Shown here in pieces: positions 12,601 to 21,051 of a stretch of 64,000 nucleotides of DNA. Source of the stretch: Tricholoma matsutake (lineage: Eukaryota; Basidiomycota; Agaricomycetes; Agaricales; Tricholomataceae). Location: the NCBI GenBank assembly GCA_026075535.2, contig AP026543.1, positions 7,998,001 through 8,062,000 on the forward strand, read 5' to 3'. Both the position numbers and the translations under genes were made by a program. Under the pieces are notes generated by a model. The model saw only the letters and a program-made list of their open reading frames with translations. It was not told the origin of the DNA and did not search any database. Position 1 is the stretch's first letter; each line of letters opens with the position of its first letter.

Positions 12601-13789
12601 TTGGGAATTTTATGGTGCTTTTAGGCATTTTCCCTAGCGCCTCTTTGGATGGGTGTCCAAGTCGCTTATGCCAAGTCAAGTAGTCAGTGACATAAATGGT
12701 CGCGACATTAACCTTTTTGGTGCTCAATATATGAGTCCGAGCCCAATAGATCGTGTCATTCCTCCTTAGAGGGACACAATGCATGATTGGATTTCCATGT
12801 TCGATAAATGAAATGTGTGCGGAGGAACCACGCACATCACTTCTGTCTTGTAAAAAGACCCCCATTGACATCAATCGAGTATTAATGTTGGGTATGTAGT
12901 AGACGGGGTATAACCGCGTTTCACGTGTCTCTGACTTCCCGTGACATACTACCTGGTGTTTAATGAAGACTGCTCCTTTTCCTACTATATGAGTAGTACC
13001 AGTGGCCGTTTGGACCAAGGTAGAGTCCTTTCTCGGTAAAGGCTCGTAAGAAGTGAAATCTTTTATTTCACCAGTGAAGTGTTTTGATGCGCCTGAATCC
13101 ATGATCCAGTTGGCACCTTTCTTACAATCTCCCTTTGCACACATAGCACATATATTAAGATCTAAATAATTCCATGATACATTTAATAGCGGTAAAATTT
13201 CACATGAAAAGTTCGCTGTATTCATAGGAATATTAATCTTAGTGCTTGTGGCAGGGAAAAGGACTGACCTGTCATCATACGCCCCTGTATCAAGGGGTTC
13301 ATCGACGAGCATTTCGTCGACGGCTTTCCACACTTCCTCATCAGACACCGGAGGTTCAGATCCGAGGGAGACGGTATCGTCTTCTACCTCCTTGATCCTA
13401 GACTCGGGTTCTGGTTCTATCCTTCTTCTCTTTCCTTCTCGCACCGTCAGGTGCTCTTCCAGCGGTTGCAGATTTTTCGCGCTGCGCAGAAGTTGCATTT
13501 GCTCGAGGGTGTCTCGAGCTTGCTGATATTCGGCATAAACTGAACGAGAGGTAGAGGCCGCGCCCGTATATGCCTGTGCAGGCGGTCGGCGGCGAGGATC
13601 CCTTGTGGGAGTGTGTTCACGTCTTTCAATGCGCTGTATAAGCGGCATCGGCGGTATGATGGTGCCATTACCATTTATGGTGGTATAGGCTTTGGAGGCG
13701 AGGTGGGTATGTTTATCCTTCGGCTTCTCCTCCTTAGTCTTTCTGTCCCCACATCGTCCATGCTTTCGGGATGAGTCTCCATTGCTGTT
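9628..13789 (-). pseudogene. Copia family B pol (protease, integrase, reverse transcriptase, RNase H)
   Basis: Read from high to low coordinate: protease active site WIMDSGASKHF (about 13090); GAG-pre-integrase YLTWHKRLGHPS (about 12660); integrase HSDLKEL, then WRVDPGGEF and HQQNGHAERTIR (12500-12200); reverse transcriptase with ARLVAKGFSQ and LDVKTAFLYG (10980-10830); ALYGLKQ; LVYVDDGLF (about 10580); and RNase H with ALSSTEAEYMAL, KHIDIRYHY and ADMFTKNL (9990-9690). Breaks: a frameshift near 12002 just after the integrase, and TGA codons near 11524, 10733 and 10247 at places where relatives have Arg, so CGA to TGA is likely. From about 12002 to 9628 the rest is one frame. The frame upstream joins gag through a single TAA at 13790. 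Confidence 0.93.
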
Positions 13790-14530
13790 TTACCCTTCTT
13801 TGGGCTGCCATTTGGGGTTTCCCCCTTTGCGCTTAACAGCAGAAAGTTTGTTGGCCTGAGGCTGGCCAGCGGGCTTTCCTACTGTTGTGCGCCTTGAGGC
13901 TTCAGCGACAATGGAGTCCTTGACATGTTTAAATGTCAAGGCGCTAGTAGCAGTCGTGTTAAGGACCATTGCGGACAAGGAATCGTACTCGCGCGGCATC
14001 GCAGCAAGTAGAATCATTGCTTGCACTAGCTCGGGGATGGCGACGTTAGCAGCCGTAAGGTGCTCAAATTTGTCTGCCATTCTAGCAATCTCTGGTGCGG
14101 GGTTTGCAGCCGGGATCTTGATCGCTATTGCGGACCTAAAGTCCGCGAAGACTTGGGAGGGGCCGTCCACACCATAATCGGTGCAGATGAGATCCCACAC
14201 CTCCTCAGCAGTGTCCTTTGAGTTGGCACGCTGCCGAATGGAGGGGGCCAGGCGGAGCACTAGGCTACCAATGGCCTGGTCATTTTTGTTGCTCCAGGTC
14301 TGGAGCTTGGCATTAGCATCCGCTACCAAAGTAGCGTTCGTCGCCATCAAGGGAGGCACCGGGGGCGGTTTTTGCTCTGCCCCGCTAGTTACTTGCCAGA
14401 GGCCCTGAGACCTGAGCCACGCCTTCATTGAGTCGGCCCATTGAATGTAATTTGATCCGTCGAAAGTTTGAACGAGTTTCTCAAGAGTTGAAGACATGTT
14501 TTTGTGGTGGCAGCTGTTAAAAGCACTCAA
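13790..14530 (-). CDS. Copia family B gag-like protein, 246 aa to the stop
   Basis: Gag forms the virus-like particle. The reading begins MSAFNSCHH; the more usual start may be the second Met (MSSTLEKLVQTFDGSNY, about 14494), a typical copia gag opening in which LxxFDGSNYxxW leads. The following helices (AEEVWDLICTDYG, LVQAMILLAAMPREYDSL) fit the UBN2/retrotransposon gag family. A basic tail follows, and the frame ends with TAA at 13790-13792 before any CCHC knuckle. The same frame is open again after that stop and runs into pol, so the stop could be a mutation or a readthrough point. Confidence 0.85.
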   Translation of the reverse strand: MSAFNSCHHKNMSSTLEKLVQTFDGSNYIQWADSMKAWLRSQGLWQVTSGAEQKPPPVPPLMATNATLVADANAKLQTWSNKNDQAIGSLVLRLAPSIRQRANSKDTAEEVWDLICTDYGVDGPSQVFADFRSAIAIKIPAANPAPEIARMADKFEHLTAANVAIPELVQAMILLAAMPREYDSLSAMVLNTTATSALTFKHVKDSIVAEASRRTTVGKPAGQPQANKLSAVKRKGGNPKWQPKEG

Positions 14531-14746
14531 TCAGTCTTTTTACTCAATAAAACACGTTTAACGTTCTCAGGAGAAAACACTCCTTCAGAGTGGTTAACCC
14601 TAGTCAACCTAGGTTTTATGTGCAGCTTGCAGGGAGCACAATGCAGCTCACGAAGAGCGCAAGGTTATAATTTGGAGACGATGAAGTCAACGTTGTTCGC
14701 AGCCAATTAAGGTGCGTTCGCGACGTGCCCAGCAGGGCCCATAACC

Positions 14747-15020
14747 TGTTGGAGCAGACTATATACGCTGCACAGTGGAAGAGACAACACATTCCTTACA
14801 ACCTACCTGGGGTTTACTTAGACTTACAGCTAGGGTTAGCAGAGGTAAGAACACTGTATTCCTACTACGGTACAGGTTCTCCTTATATACATAATAATAA
14901 GGATGTCACATGACTCAGGAATGTGTTTACTGCATGTATGCGCAGTAAGTGCAGTAACATGCGTATGCTGCATGTATTGCCTCATGTATACAGCATGCAT
15001 CACTGGGATTAATTTCAACA
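14747..15020 (-). repeat. 5' LTR of copia family B
   Basis: 274 bp, near-identical to the copy at 9322. The primer-binding site (GGTTATGGGCCC on the minus strand) lies directly below 14747. The GAGGG duplication lies above 15020. Confidence 0.95.
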
Positions 15021-15051
15021 GAGGGTAGGGTGGAGGGCCTCAAATCCAAAA

Positions 15052-15829
15052 CACCTGCAATACGACCCTTTAGAAAACAGATCACATGACACCCACATCA
15101 CATGTACTCCAACTTAAGCAAGAAGTTTTGAAGTTTAAGCATTCAGTGGGGTGAATCAAGACAGTATGACATCAAACAGTGCAGTAAACTAGTGGAAATG
15201 AATTGTCCTAAGGTTCTAGGGAGAAAACACGTGTATTGGCCAATAATATAGGATTTACATGGGAATGTAACAAAAAATCTGGGCAACACGTTGTGACAAC
15301 TCTTGACGCACCTCATAGAAGATAGCATACTGCCAGTAGAGACCCCCCATCGACACCATGTGTTTCCACCATACTAGTGCAGTGCCCTGCTAATCCAAAA
15401 TCCCACCAGCTCTAAACACCTAGACAGGTACATCCATGCTGAGTATATATTGTAGGTTTGACAAAGCAGTGTTATAGTGACAGAGGTGGCATCTGCAGCT
15501 GTGATCTGGACTTCATGCAGCCTCAACCACTGAGGACCAAGTTGTTGAGGGGATGGCTAAGTATGTGACCATGTGTCTCATCAAGATGAGTGATCCTTGA
15601 GGAGAAGAGGGGGTTGAGAGTCCAGAGGCAGTGGAAAAGATACGACATGTCCTCAGGAGAGGCCGTAGCAAGTGCACAAGTCTTAGTCAGCTATCCAGTT
15701 AGGTGATGTGAGGAGCAAGAGAAATTAAAAGTCATGAAGTGAGTAAATTTAAGACAAACTCAGCATGCACTCACATGCTCAGGCTTTACTCATGTGATCT
15801 GTTTTCTAAAGGGTCGTATTGCTTGAGAC
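15052..15829 (+). mobile_element. MITE with 32-bp perfect inverted repeats and 11-bp target duplication (Mutator-like?)
   Basis: 778 bp. Inverted repeats at 15058-15089 and 15790-15821 match at all 32 positions (starting CAATACGACCCTTTAG), each with a few unpaired bases outside. It is flanked by CAAATCCAAAA (15041-15051 and 15830-15840). Removing it and one duplication rejoins the SAP-like coding sequence (LKSK-INAYFDE). A 9-11 bp duplication suggests the Mutator superfamily; no ORF inside supports or refutes that. Confidence 0.82.
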
Positions 15830-16479
15830 CAAATCCAAAATCAATGCCTACTTTGATGAGAATGAAGAACAACACACCAGTCCTCATTATATCAGCCTCT
15901 TTCCTCAACTTGCTTGACAGGCTTATCAAACAGTGCACACTCCTGCCACCACCTCTGTTGCCAACTCTGCTCCCTTGCAACCACTTTGCAACATCACTAA
16001 TGCAATGCTACCATCAAACTATCAGCACAGTCATTTCTTGGAGAATCATCAATTTAACCTTGATGCACCTGCTTGTCATCCAGGACCATCGAACTGGCCA
16101 CCAGGGTCAATACCCCCTCCCTACATTGTCCATATTCCACCCTATTACAATGTTAATACTTATCCTTTACACTCATAGTAATCCTTTCCTATTGAACTTC
16201 TATTGTCCATATTGTATTATTCATGTTGTAATGTTGAAATTTACAAGAGATGGGTACAGTTTAATTAGTGCATTGCAATGTGTTGGCAGTAAATGCTGAG
16301 CAGGAACTGAATCAGCTTGCCTGGGATCATGACTGATGTGACTGATTTATTTTCAAACACCCATCTTTTGAGTCTGTCAACATTGGCAAGGCTCTCTCCA
16401 CTGTTTATCTAACCATTCTTTTATATGGATAGATGTAATAGAAGCATATGTACCTTCTACAGAAAGCCAGAAGGCCAAA

Positions 16480-16982
16480 TTGGCTGGGAAGTACAAGTCC
16501 AAGATGATTTTTCAAAAATTTTCAAACACCTACCCAATGATAGTAAGTGACCTAATTACAATGTTTGTTTGCACCAGCTTGACACATTTCCACTGCCAAA
16601 TGTTTGACACCCATTCAATGGCAAAAGTGATGAGTGGTGACAATGCACTTGGTGAAGGGACTTGTCCAATAATGTATATTCTACCACAATTTTTGGGAAT
16701 CCATTCTAATTGCATCTAGACAGGTTTATGTGAAGTAACTAGGCTGTAGTGTCTCAAATGACTGAGATATGGGGGGGTGCTGATTGAGGGGGGGTGCCAG
16801 TTCCACAGTAGGCCATAGTATCCTAAATCCTGATGCACCTTGGGAGTAATGAATACCCCCCATACCATTGCATACCCTTACCCATCCCTCAAAACCCTCA
16901 CCCTTGCCAGGGGTAAAGGGTTTTGAAGGGTAGGGGTAAGGGTAGCCTCAAAATACCCCAGGGTTACCCCTGCCATTCTCTA
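16480..16982 (+). repeat. Right terminal region of the 11.8 kb transposon
   Basis: Carries the inverted counterparts of the left-end blocks. The last 130 bases are rich in TACCC/GGGTA and end in CCCCTGCCATTCTCTA, followed by the AGTATGAA duplication. No coding sequence. Confidence 0.7.
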
Positions 16983-16990
16983 AGTATGAA

Positions 16991-17096
16991 GCGAGATATG
17001 AAGTAAAGTAATTTTGCTCATAATATCTACAATGTAACAAGTATAGTAACAAGTCTGTTGGACTATGTAGCAAGTGTTTCATCACAGTATTCAACA
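16991..17096 (-). repeat. Copia LTR (family C), upper part
   Basis: On the minus strand begins TGTTGAATACTG at 17096, directly after the polypurine-like CAGGGGGAAG. It continues at 5200 and below once the 11.8 kb transposon is removed. Confidence 0.75.
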
Positions 17097-17138
17097 CTTC
17101 CCCCTGATCAAACACTTGCTCAATCCATTTACATCCCC

Positions 17139-17277
17139 CTAATTCTCCAAGCCCATTAATGCCTGCAATTTCTCAACCTGGGGTTTTGTCAATGCCTTTG
17201 TCAACAAGTCTGCTGGCATTTCAGTGGTTTGCAAATAGTGTGGCATCACCATCTTCTGCTCCACCATATCCCTTAAC
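17139..17277 (-). pseudogene. Copia family C RNase H C-terminal fragment
   Basis: The minus strand reads LRDMVEQKMVMPHYLQTTE, then MPADLLTKALTKPQVEKLQ and a TAG stop: the last residues of a copia polyprotein, where the DLLTKAL block is diagnostic. It is truncated at 17277 by the Gypsy LTR that begins at 17278. Lengths and motifs differ from families A and B, so three copia families meet within 14 kb. Confidence 0.85.
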
Positions 17278-17755
17278 TATAAGGGCAACCTTAGAGACCA
17301 CTTGATTAGTGGACTAGCAAAGGGAAATCCAAAGTTAAAATTATGGTACATATTACAGGGAGATGCACTTAGCAAAGGGAAATCCAAAGAGAAAACTCTA
17401 AGGACCCCTTTGCCAATGCCCAGTATATGTGAAGATTGCAAAAATCAAATAATAGCCTAAAAATAGAAAAGGCAGAGATAGGCAGATCAAGGCTGCTGAA
17501 TTACATCATACCAAGGGGTAGATGTTGGAAAGGGTACTCTGCCTCTAAATATAAAACTGTCAACATGCACAAATGTGATAGAAAGGGAAATTAGTAATAA
17601 AATAAGGAAAAATCATAGAAAATGAAGAATAGGAGGAAATGAAGTGAGGAAAAATATAGGATGAACATAAAAAATAGGAGAAACACACAGGGCACCCCCT
17701 AGTCCCCTTTCATCACCCCCTCTTTAGGATGCATCGCCCTGATGCATCCAGAATC
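17278..17755 (-). mobile_element. Truncated Gypsy copy: LTR plus a few internal bases
   Basis: 17278-17712 aligns along its full length to the 426-bp LTRs at 33655 and 39275, from TATAAGGGCAACC to the CCCC(T)TT(A)CA end. It is diverged, with many G-to-A/C-to-T type differences. Bases 17713-17755 still match the internal region next to that LTR (CACCCCCTCT, GATGCATCGCCC) and then similarity stops. The remainder of the element is gone. Confidence 0.8.
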
Positions 17756-19400
17756 ACACATGGGAGTAGTGGGCCACTACTTCGAGTGGCGAATATGAGT
17801 TCTTTTTTGATTGTTTTTATTATGTAATCCATCCATCCACCCACCCATCCATCTACATATACAAATATTTACTTCTCTGAATAAATATTTTTTTATTTTT
17901 ATTTTTTATTTTTTATTTGGGTCAAACATTTATAACCCAGGGTTCGCTCGCAGTCTGCAGGCCAGGATACAAACAGAGGTACTACTATGACTACACCTTC
18001 CCCTTGCTTGCACCCCACACCAGATCCCTTGTTTTAGCCACTTTAGGCAGGCAGTGCCACAGACGTTGTCCTCTCAGACAGGAAAGGCAATAATCTGGAG
18101 GGGGGCCTCCCCCCTGCAGAAGCTAGCCCGGTCCCCCCAGCCGCTTATCCAACCAAAGTCAGAGCAGTTGCCGAGCAGTGTCAATTCACCATAAATCCTC
18201 CCTCCAAGGGAGGAAGAGTAACCGTATTTACTTTCCCAGCCAGCGAGGGTTGGCCACCTCAGGTGAATGAGATGGACCATTACCGCATCTCAGCATGCAT
18301 GACAGTAACGAGGCAGTTGGTTACTCACCAGAACTGCTGTAGGCAGGGGGCTGTGGCCCTCAAGTAAATGTGCTCCAGGCACATGCACTTGATAACAGCT
18401 TCCCCCCCACAGCGGGGAGAACGTAGAGGGCAGTGACACTTGTCACCCACCCGACAGCAGCCAGTGGACTTGTGGTGATGGGGGTGGAGTGGAATGCCCC
18501 ACACTAGTAATGGCATGGCCATCTGGGATGACGACAGCGCTGTACTAGGGATGAGGGTTCCCCAGATTGAGGCTCTGCTGTTTGAGCAGCTTGAGCCATT
18601 TGTATTGCTGCATAGGAAGCTTGAAAGGCTGCCAGAGGCATAAGATCATTGGATCATTGGTCTCTGATTGGCCATCCAGGCATTGAGAGCAAGTTAGTGC
18701 TGGTAGATGATGATAGTAATTGAAATACGCAGCATGTGGTTGACAACAGCCAGGCCCAGACATCAGTTCTGGGCCCACCCGACATCACCTCCAAATGCTC
18801 TGAGGGGGCAAGCAGGCTGCATATCCTGCTGCCTAGTGGGAGGAGATTGGACCCAGTTCTGGACACCCTAGGGAGTGAGTGCCAGAGGTAGAGAGTAGGT
18901 GGTGAGAAGTGGCCACCCAAGCATTGACCTAGCCACCAGAGGGCACTGTCACCTGGCCCCTTTTAACAATGGTGTATTCTGAATAGGTAGTCAGTGTAGC
19001 ATGTCCCTAGTAGTAGAGACTCACAGATAATGGAGGTTGGTGGCCTCCAGGACAACCAACAATCCAGTGGAAGTGTCCCCCCCTCCCAAGCCAGACCTCC
19101 CCCAGCTGAATGAGCGCATTGACATGGGTGAGCGTTGAAGTAGGCATTCCACACCCACTCTAAGCCCCCATAGGGACCCAGACTACTCTTTTGTTGACTG
19201 CACTCACCTAGTCAGGATCCTCAAAGCCCATGAGAATGAGACTAATAACAGTCATTGTCAGAAACAATGACCAGGACATCCCCAGAGATTGGATGGATGG
19301 ATCTCTTAGCAACTCAGGCCAGGCCTAGAGTCACCAAAAGCATTTGCAATGGTGAAGTCTGATCAAAGATGCAGTCTTGATGTTGCATGCAACATTGAGC
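17756..19400. other. Unassigned noncoding DNA with simple repeats
   Basis: Contains a CCATC/CCACC microsatellite (17828-17855), a T-rich tract (17888-17920), a GC-rich hairpin (GGAGGGGGGCCTCCCCCC, 18097-18114) and short ORFs only. The stretch 18000-19300 is richer in GC than the surrounding repeats and shows no LTR, inverted repeat or protein motif that I recognise. Confidence 0.4.
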
Positions 19401-19408
19401 AGAGGTGT

Positions 19409-20905
19409 TTACCACTGTTTATGGTGGTTGTAACAGATCAAGGAGCATTCTGAATAAATAGCTAATACTAATTTTTTTTCATGACAACTTTTAAGATTTG
19501 CATTAATGTCAAAGTCAGGATATTCAAGTACCAACAATGAGGGAATTTCTGTATAAGAGACTTTCTTAACCATTTTTGAAGAACAATCTGGACACTTTTT
19601 CCTTGTCTTGCTTTCCAGCTTAGTTAGCCATTTCATTGTAGAAGGTGGTGTATTGGAATCAGCATCAAGCTTGTAGCCAAACTTTTTATCCCATTTGGGC
19701 TCAGTGGTTTTGTTGCATTGCAAACAGGTTAGATAGGACTCTGCTACTTGGTTATCTGATTGCAGCATCTTCAATGCAAGATCTCCAACACTTATTCCAG
19801 TTTGTCCCATTGGAAACATTTCAGGATAGTCATCATGAAGAACTTGTCTAATGGAATCTCTGGCCAGTTCAAGAGAAAGCTCTCCTTGCAATACTTGATT
19901 GAATCCATTGGCAAGAACCTGAAGATAATCACTGACAGCTGTAAACCTCCCAGTCCATTTTACTGTATCTGATATCCAAATTTATATTCTTATAAAGTTC
20001 AATTGCAGCCACATTAGTTATGTAACTCAGAAATTTGAATTTTGTATCCACACTAACATTCAATTCTGTAGCAATATATGGAGAAAGTTCATCCAGTGTA
20101 AAAATATTTGACATTCCCCCACCAATAGATATTTTACTAGCTTACTGTGATTGAATTTAAGGCATGAAATAAATTTGCAAACCAGTAAATTCATAATTGA
20201 AATCATATAAGCCATGCACTTGAAATACAAATATAAAACTGCATCTAAACCAGTGATATGAAAAGCCAAGATATGATATCTTACAAGTATGCAAAGCACT
20301 GGAGTGAGATTTACCATTACCACTTGAGCACCATTGATATCTTTCATATATGCAAGAAAGTCATGCTTCCTAAACATATTTCTTTTCAATTTTAAACTAA
20401 TTTCTTGACACTTAACTTGGATAAAATCTTTTTGAAGTATAAAAGTGAAGCATTTCTGGACAGCAAGCCAACATCTAATATAAAATTCCAATAGTGCTGG
20501 AAAGTTGACATAAATGTTGTCATTTTTTTCTGCTGTACACAGAGTCTGGTTCTGAACTGATATTTTCTGATACTGATCATGCTCTGGATAAATGCCCATG
20601 AGCTCAAACTGAAACTCTGAGATGAACTCTGCATGAACTAATTCTGGTTTCTCAGAGATAAACACTGGATAAATGCCCATGGGCTCAAACTGAAACTCAG
20701 AGATAAACTCTGCAATGCACAAGTGCTTAAACTCAGAGATAAACTCTGGATAAATGCCCATGGGGTTAAACTGAAACTCAGAGATAAATTCTGCATAATG
20801 GTACCAAGGGCCCAAATTCAGAGATAAACTCCAATTAAAATCTGACTTGAATGGAATTTTGGAAATTCCATCCAAGTCAGAAATTTCATCTGAGACTGCA
20901 AAAGA
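19409..20905 (-). pseudogene. Broken multi-exon gene with CxxC pairs; ubiquitin-peptidase-like C-terminus (tentative)
   Basis: Three minus-strand reading pieces appear to belong together. 20060-20875 is an upstream part containing tandem AEFISEFQF/PMGIYP repeats. 19929-20114 reads MSNIFTLDELSPYIATE. 19409-19891 holds LARDSIRQVLHDDYP, CLQC, CPDC and KVSYTEIPSLLVLEYPD. Paired CxxC motifs inserted before such a block resemble the zinc ribbon of ubiquitin-specific peptidase (USP/UCH) domains seen in Agaricomycete repeat-associated proteins. That is from memory and is weak; the catalytic Cys box is not visible, and the expected His box near the end is not recognisable. The pieces are in different frames. 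Coding-like DNA with a splice donor (CAG-GTAAGAG on the minus strand near 25565) continues beyond the Tc1 element, so that element appears to have inserted in this gene. Confidence 0.45.
20590..20830 (-). repeat. Degenerate tandem repeat (EFISEFQF / PMGIYP units)
   Basis: Units of roughly 45-80 bp repeat four to five times and share TTTATCTCTGAGTTT(CAGTTT) and ATGGGCATTTATCC on the minus strand. In the broken gene they read as alternating EFISEFQF and (P/L)MGIYP peptides. Unit spacing is a multiple of three for most copies. Confidence 0.7.
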
Positions 20906-21051
20906 TTACAGCCCTTCTGGAAACTAATGAGAATCACAGATTTTTTTTCTTTTTTTTTTCACACATGAAAGTAGTCAATTTTCTTTTTCTTTTTGAGAAC
21001 TGGCTCTTTGAATGCATCCAGCTTGGCATTGACGCATGTGTCTATTCTACC

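Larger units (their letters stand above)
9322..15020 (-). mobile_element. Complete copia LTR retrotransposon (family B), inactivated
   Basis: A 5,699-bp element with 274-bp LTRs (9322-9595 and 14747-15020) and a 5-bp target duplication GAGGG (9317-9321 and 15021-15025). Minus orientation: the primer-binding site next to the 14747 LTR reads GGTTATGGGCCC, and the polypurine tract GAGGGGGGG abuts the 9595 end. The LTRs differ at only a few sites, mostly C/T or G/A, so the insertion is fairly young. Coding order on the minus strand is gag, protease, integrase, reverse transcriptase, RNase H, the copia order. It sits in the SAP-coding part of the pogo-like transposase gene. Confidence 0.95.
6640..16178 (+). 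pseudogene. Pogo-like DD35D transposase with SAP-like tail, cut by three insertions
   Basis: Pogo/CENP-B-type transposases cut and paste DNA with a DDE/DDD nuclease after an HTH domain binds the ends. Seen in order: an HTH-like N-terminus (6660-7060), the lead-in GKPSGLDPKCAQAFN, the first Asp in NIYNMDEKG (7912-7938), the second Asp in IYDGHGSHQ (near 8322-8350), and the third Asp in HKLQPLDVDVFGPL (near 8420-8460), 35 residues after the second. An acidic linker and a Lys/Glu-rich segment (8940-9215) follow, then KAELQDIAYTLGLEIEG (9270-9321). That block continues after the copia element and a MITE as LKSK-INAYFDENEE (15041-15867), a SAP-like fold pattern, ending at 16178. Removing the inserts and one duplication copy each restores the frame at every junction. 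Other defects: TGA at 8125, frameshifts near 8140-8210, and TGA codons near 8480 and 8958. Confidence 0.85.
5209..16982 (+). mobile_element. Composite DNA transposon with 8-bp target duplication, carrying a pogo-like transposase gene
   Basis: Both ends are flanked by AGTATGAA (5201-5208 and 16983-16990). The termini are inverted: left TAGTGAATGGCAGGGGTA, right complement TAGAGAATGGCAGGGGTA, both followed by GGGTA-rich DNA. Further inverted matches support one long, degenerate terminal repeat: GGCCTACCATGGAACTGGCA at 6175-6194 against 16791-16815 inverted, and GGGTAGGTGTTTGAAAA at 6277-6293 against 16518-16536 inverted. Nested inside are a MITE (7138-7856), a copia element (9322-15020) and another MITE (15052-15829). 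Without these and their target duplications the element is about 4.55 kb. An 8-bp duplication and TA(G) termini are hAT-like, whereas the only transposase seen is pogo-like; see findings. Confidence 0.8.
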
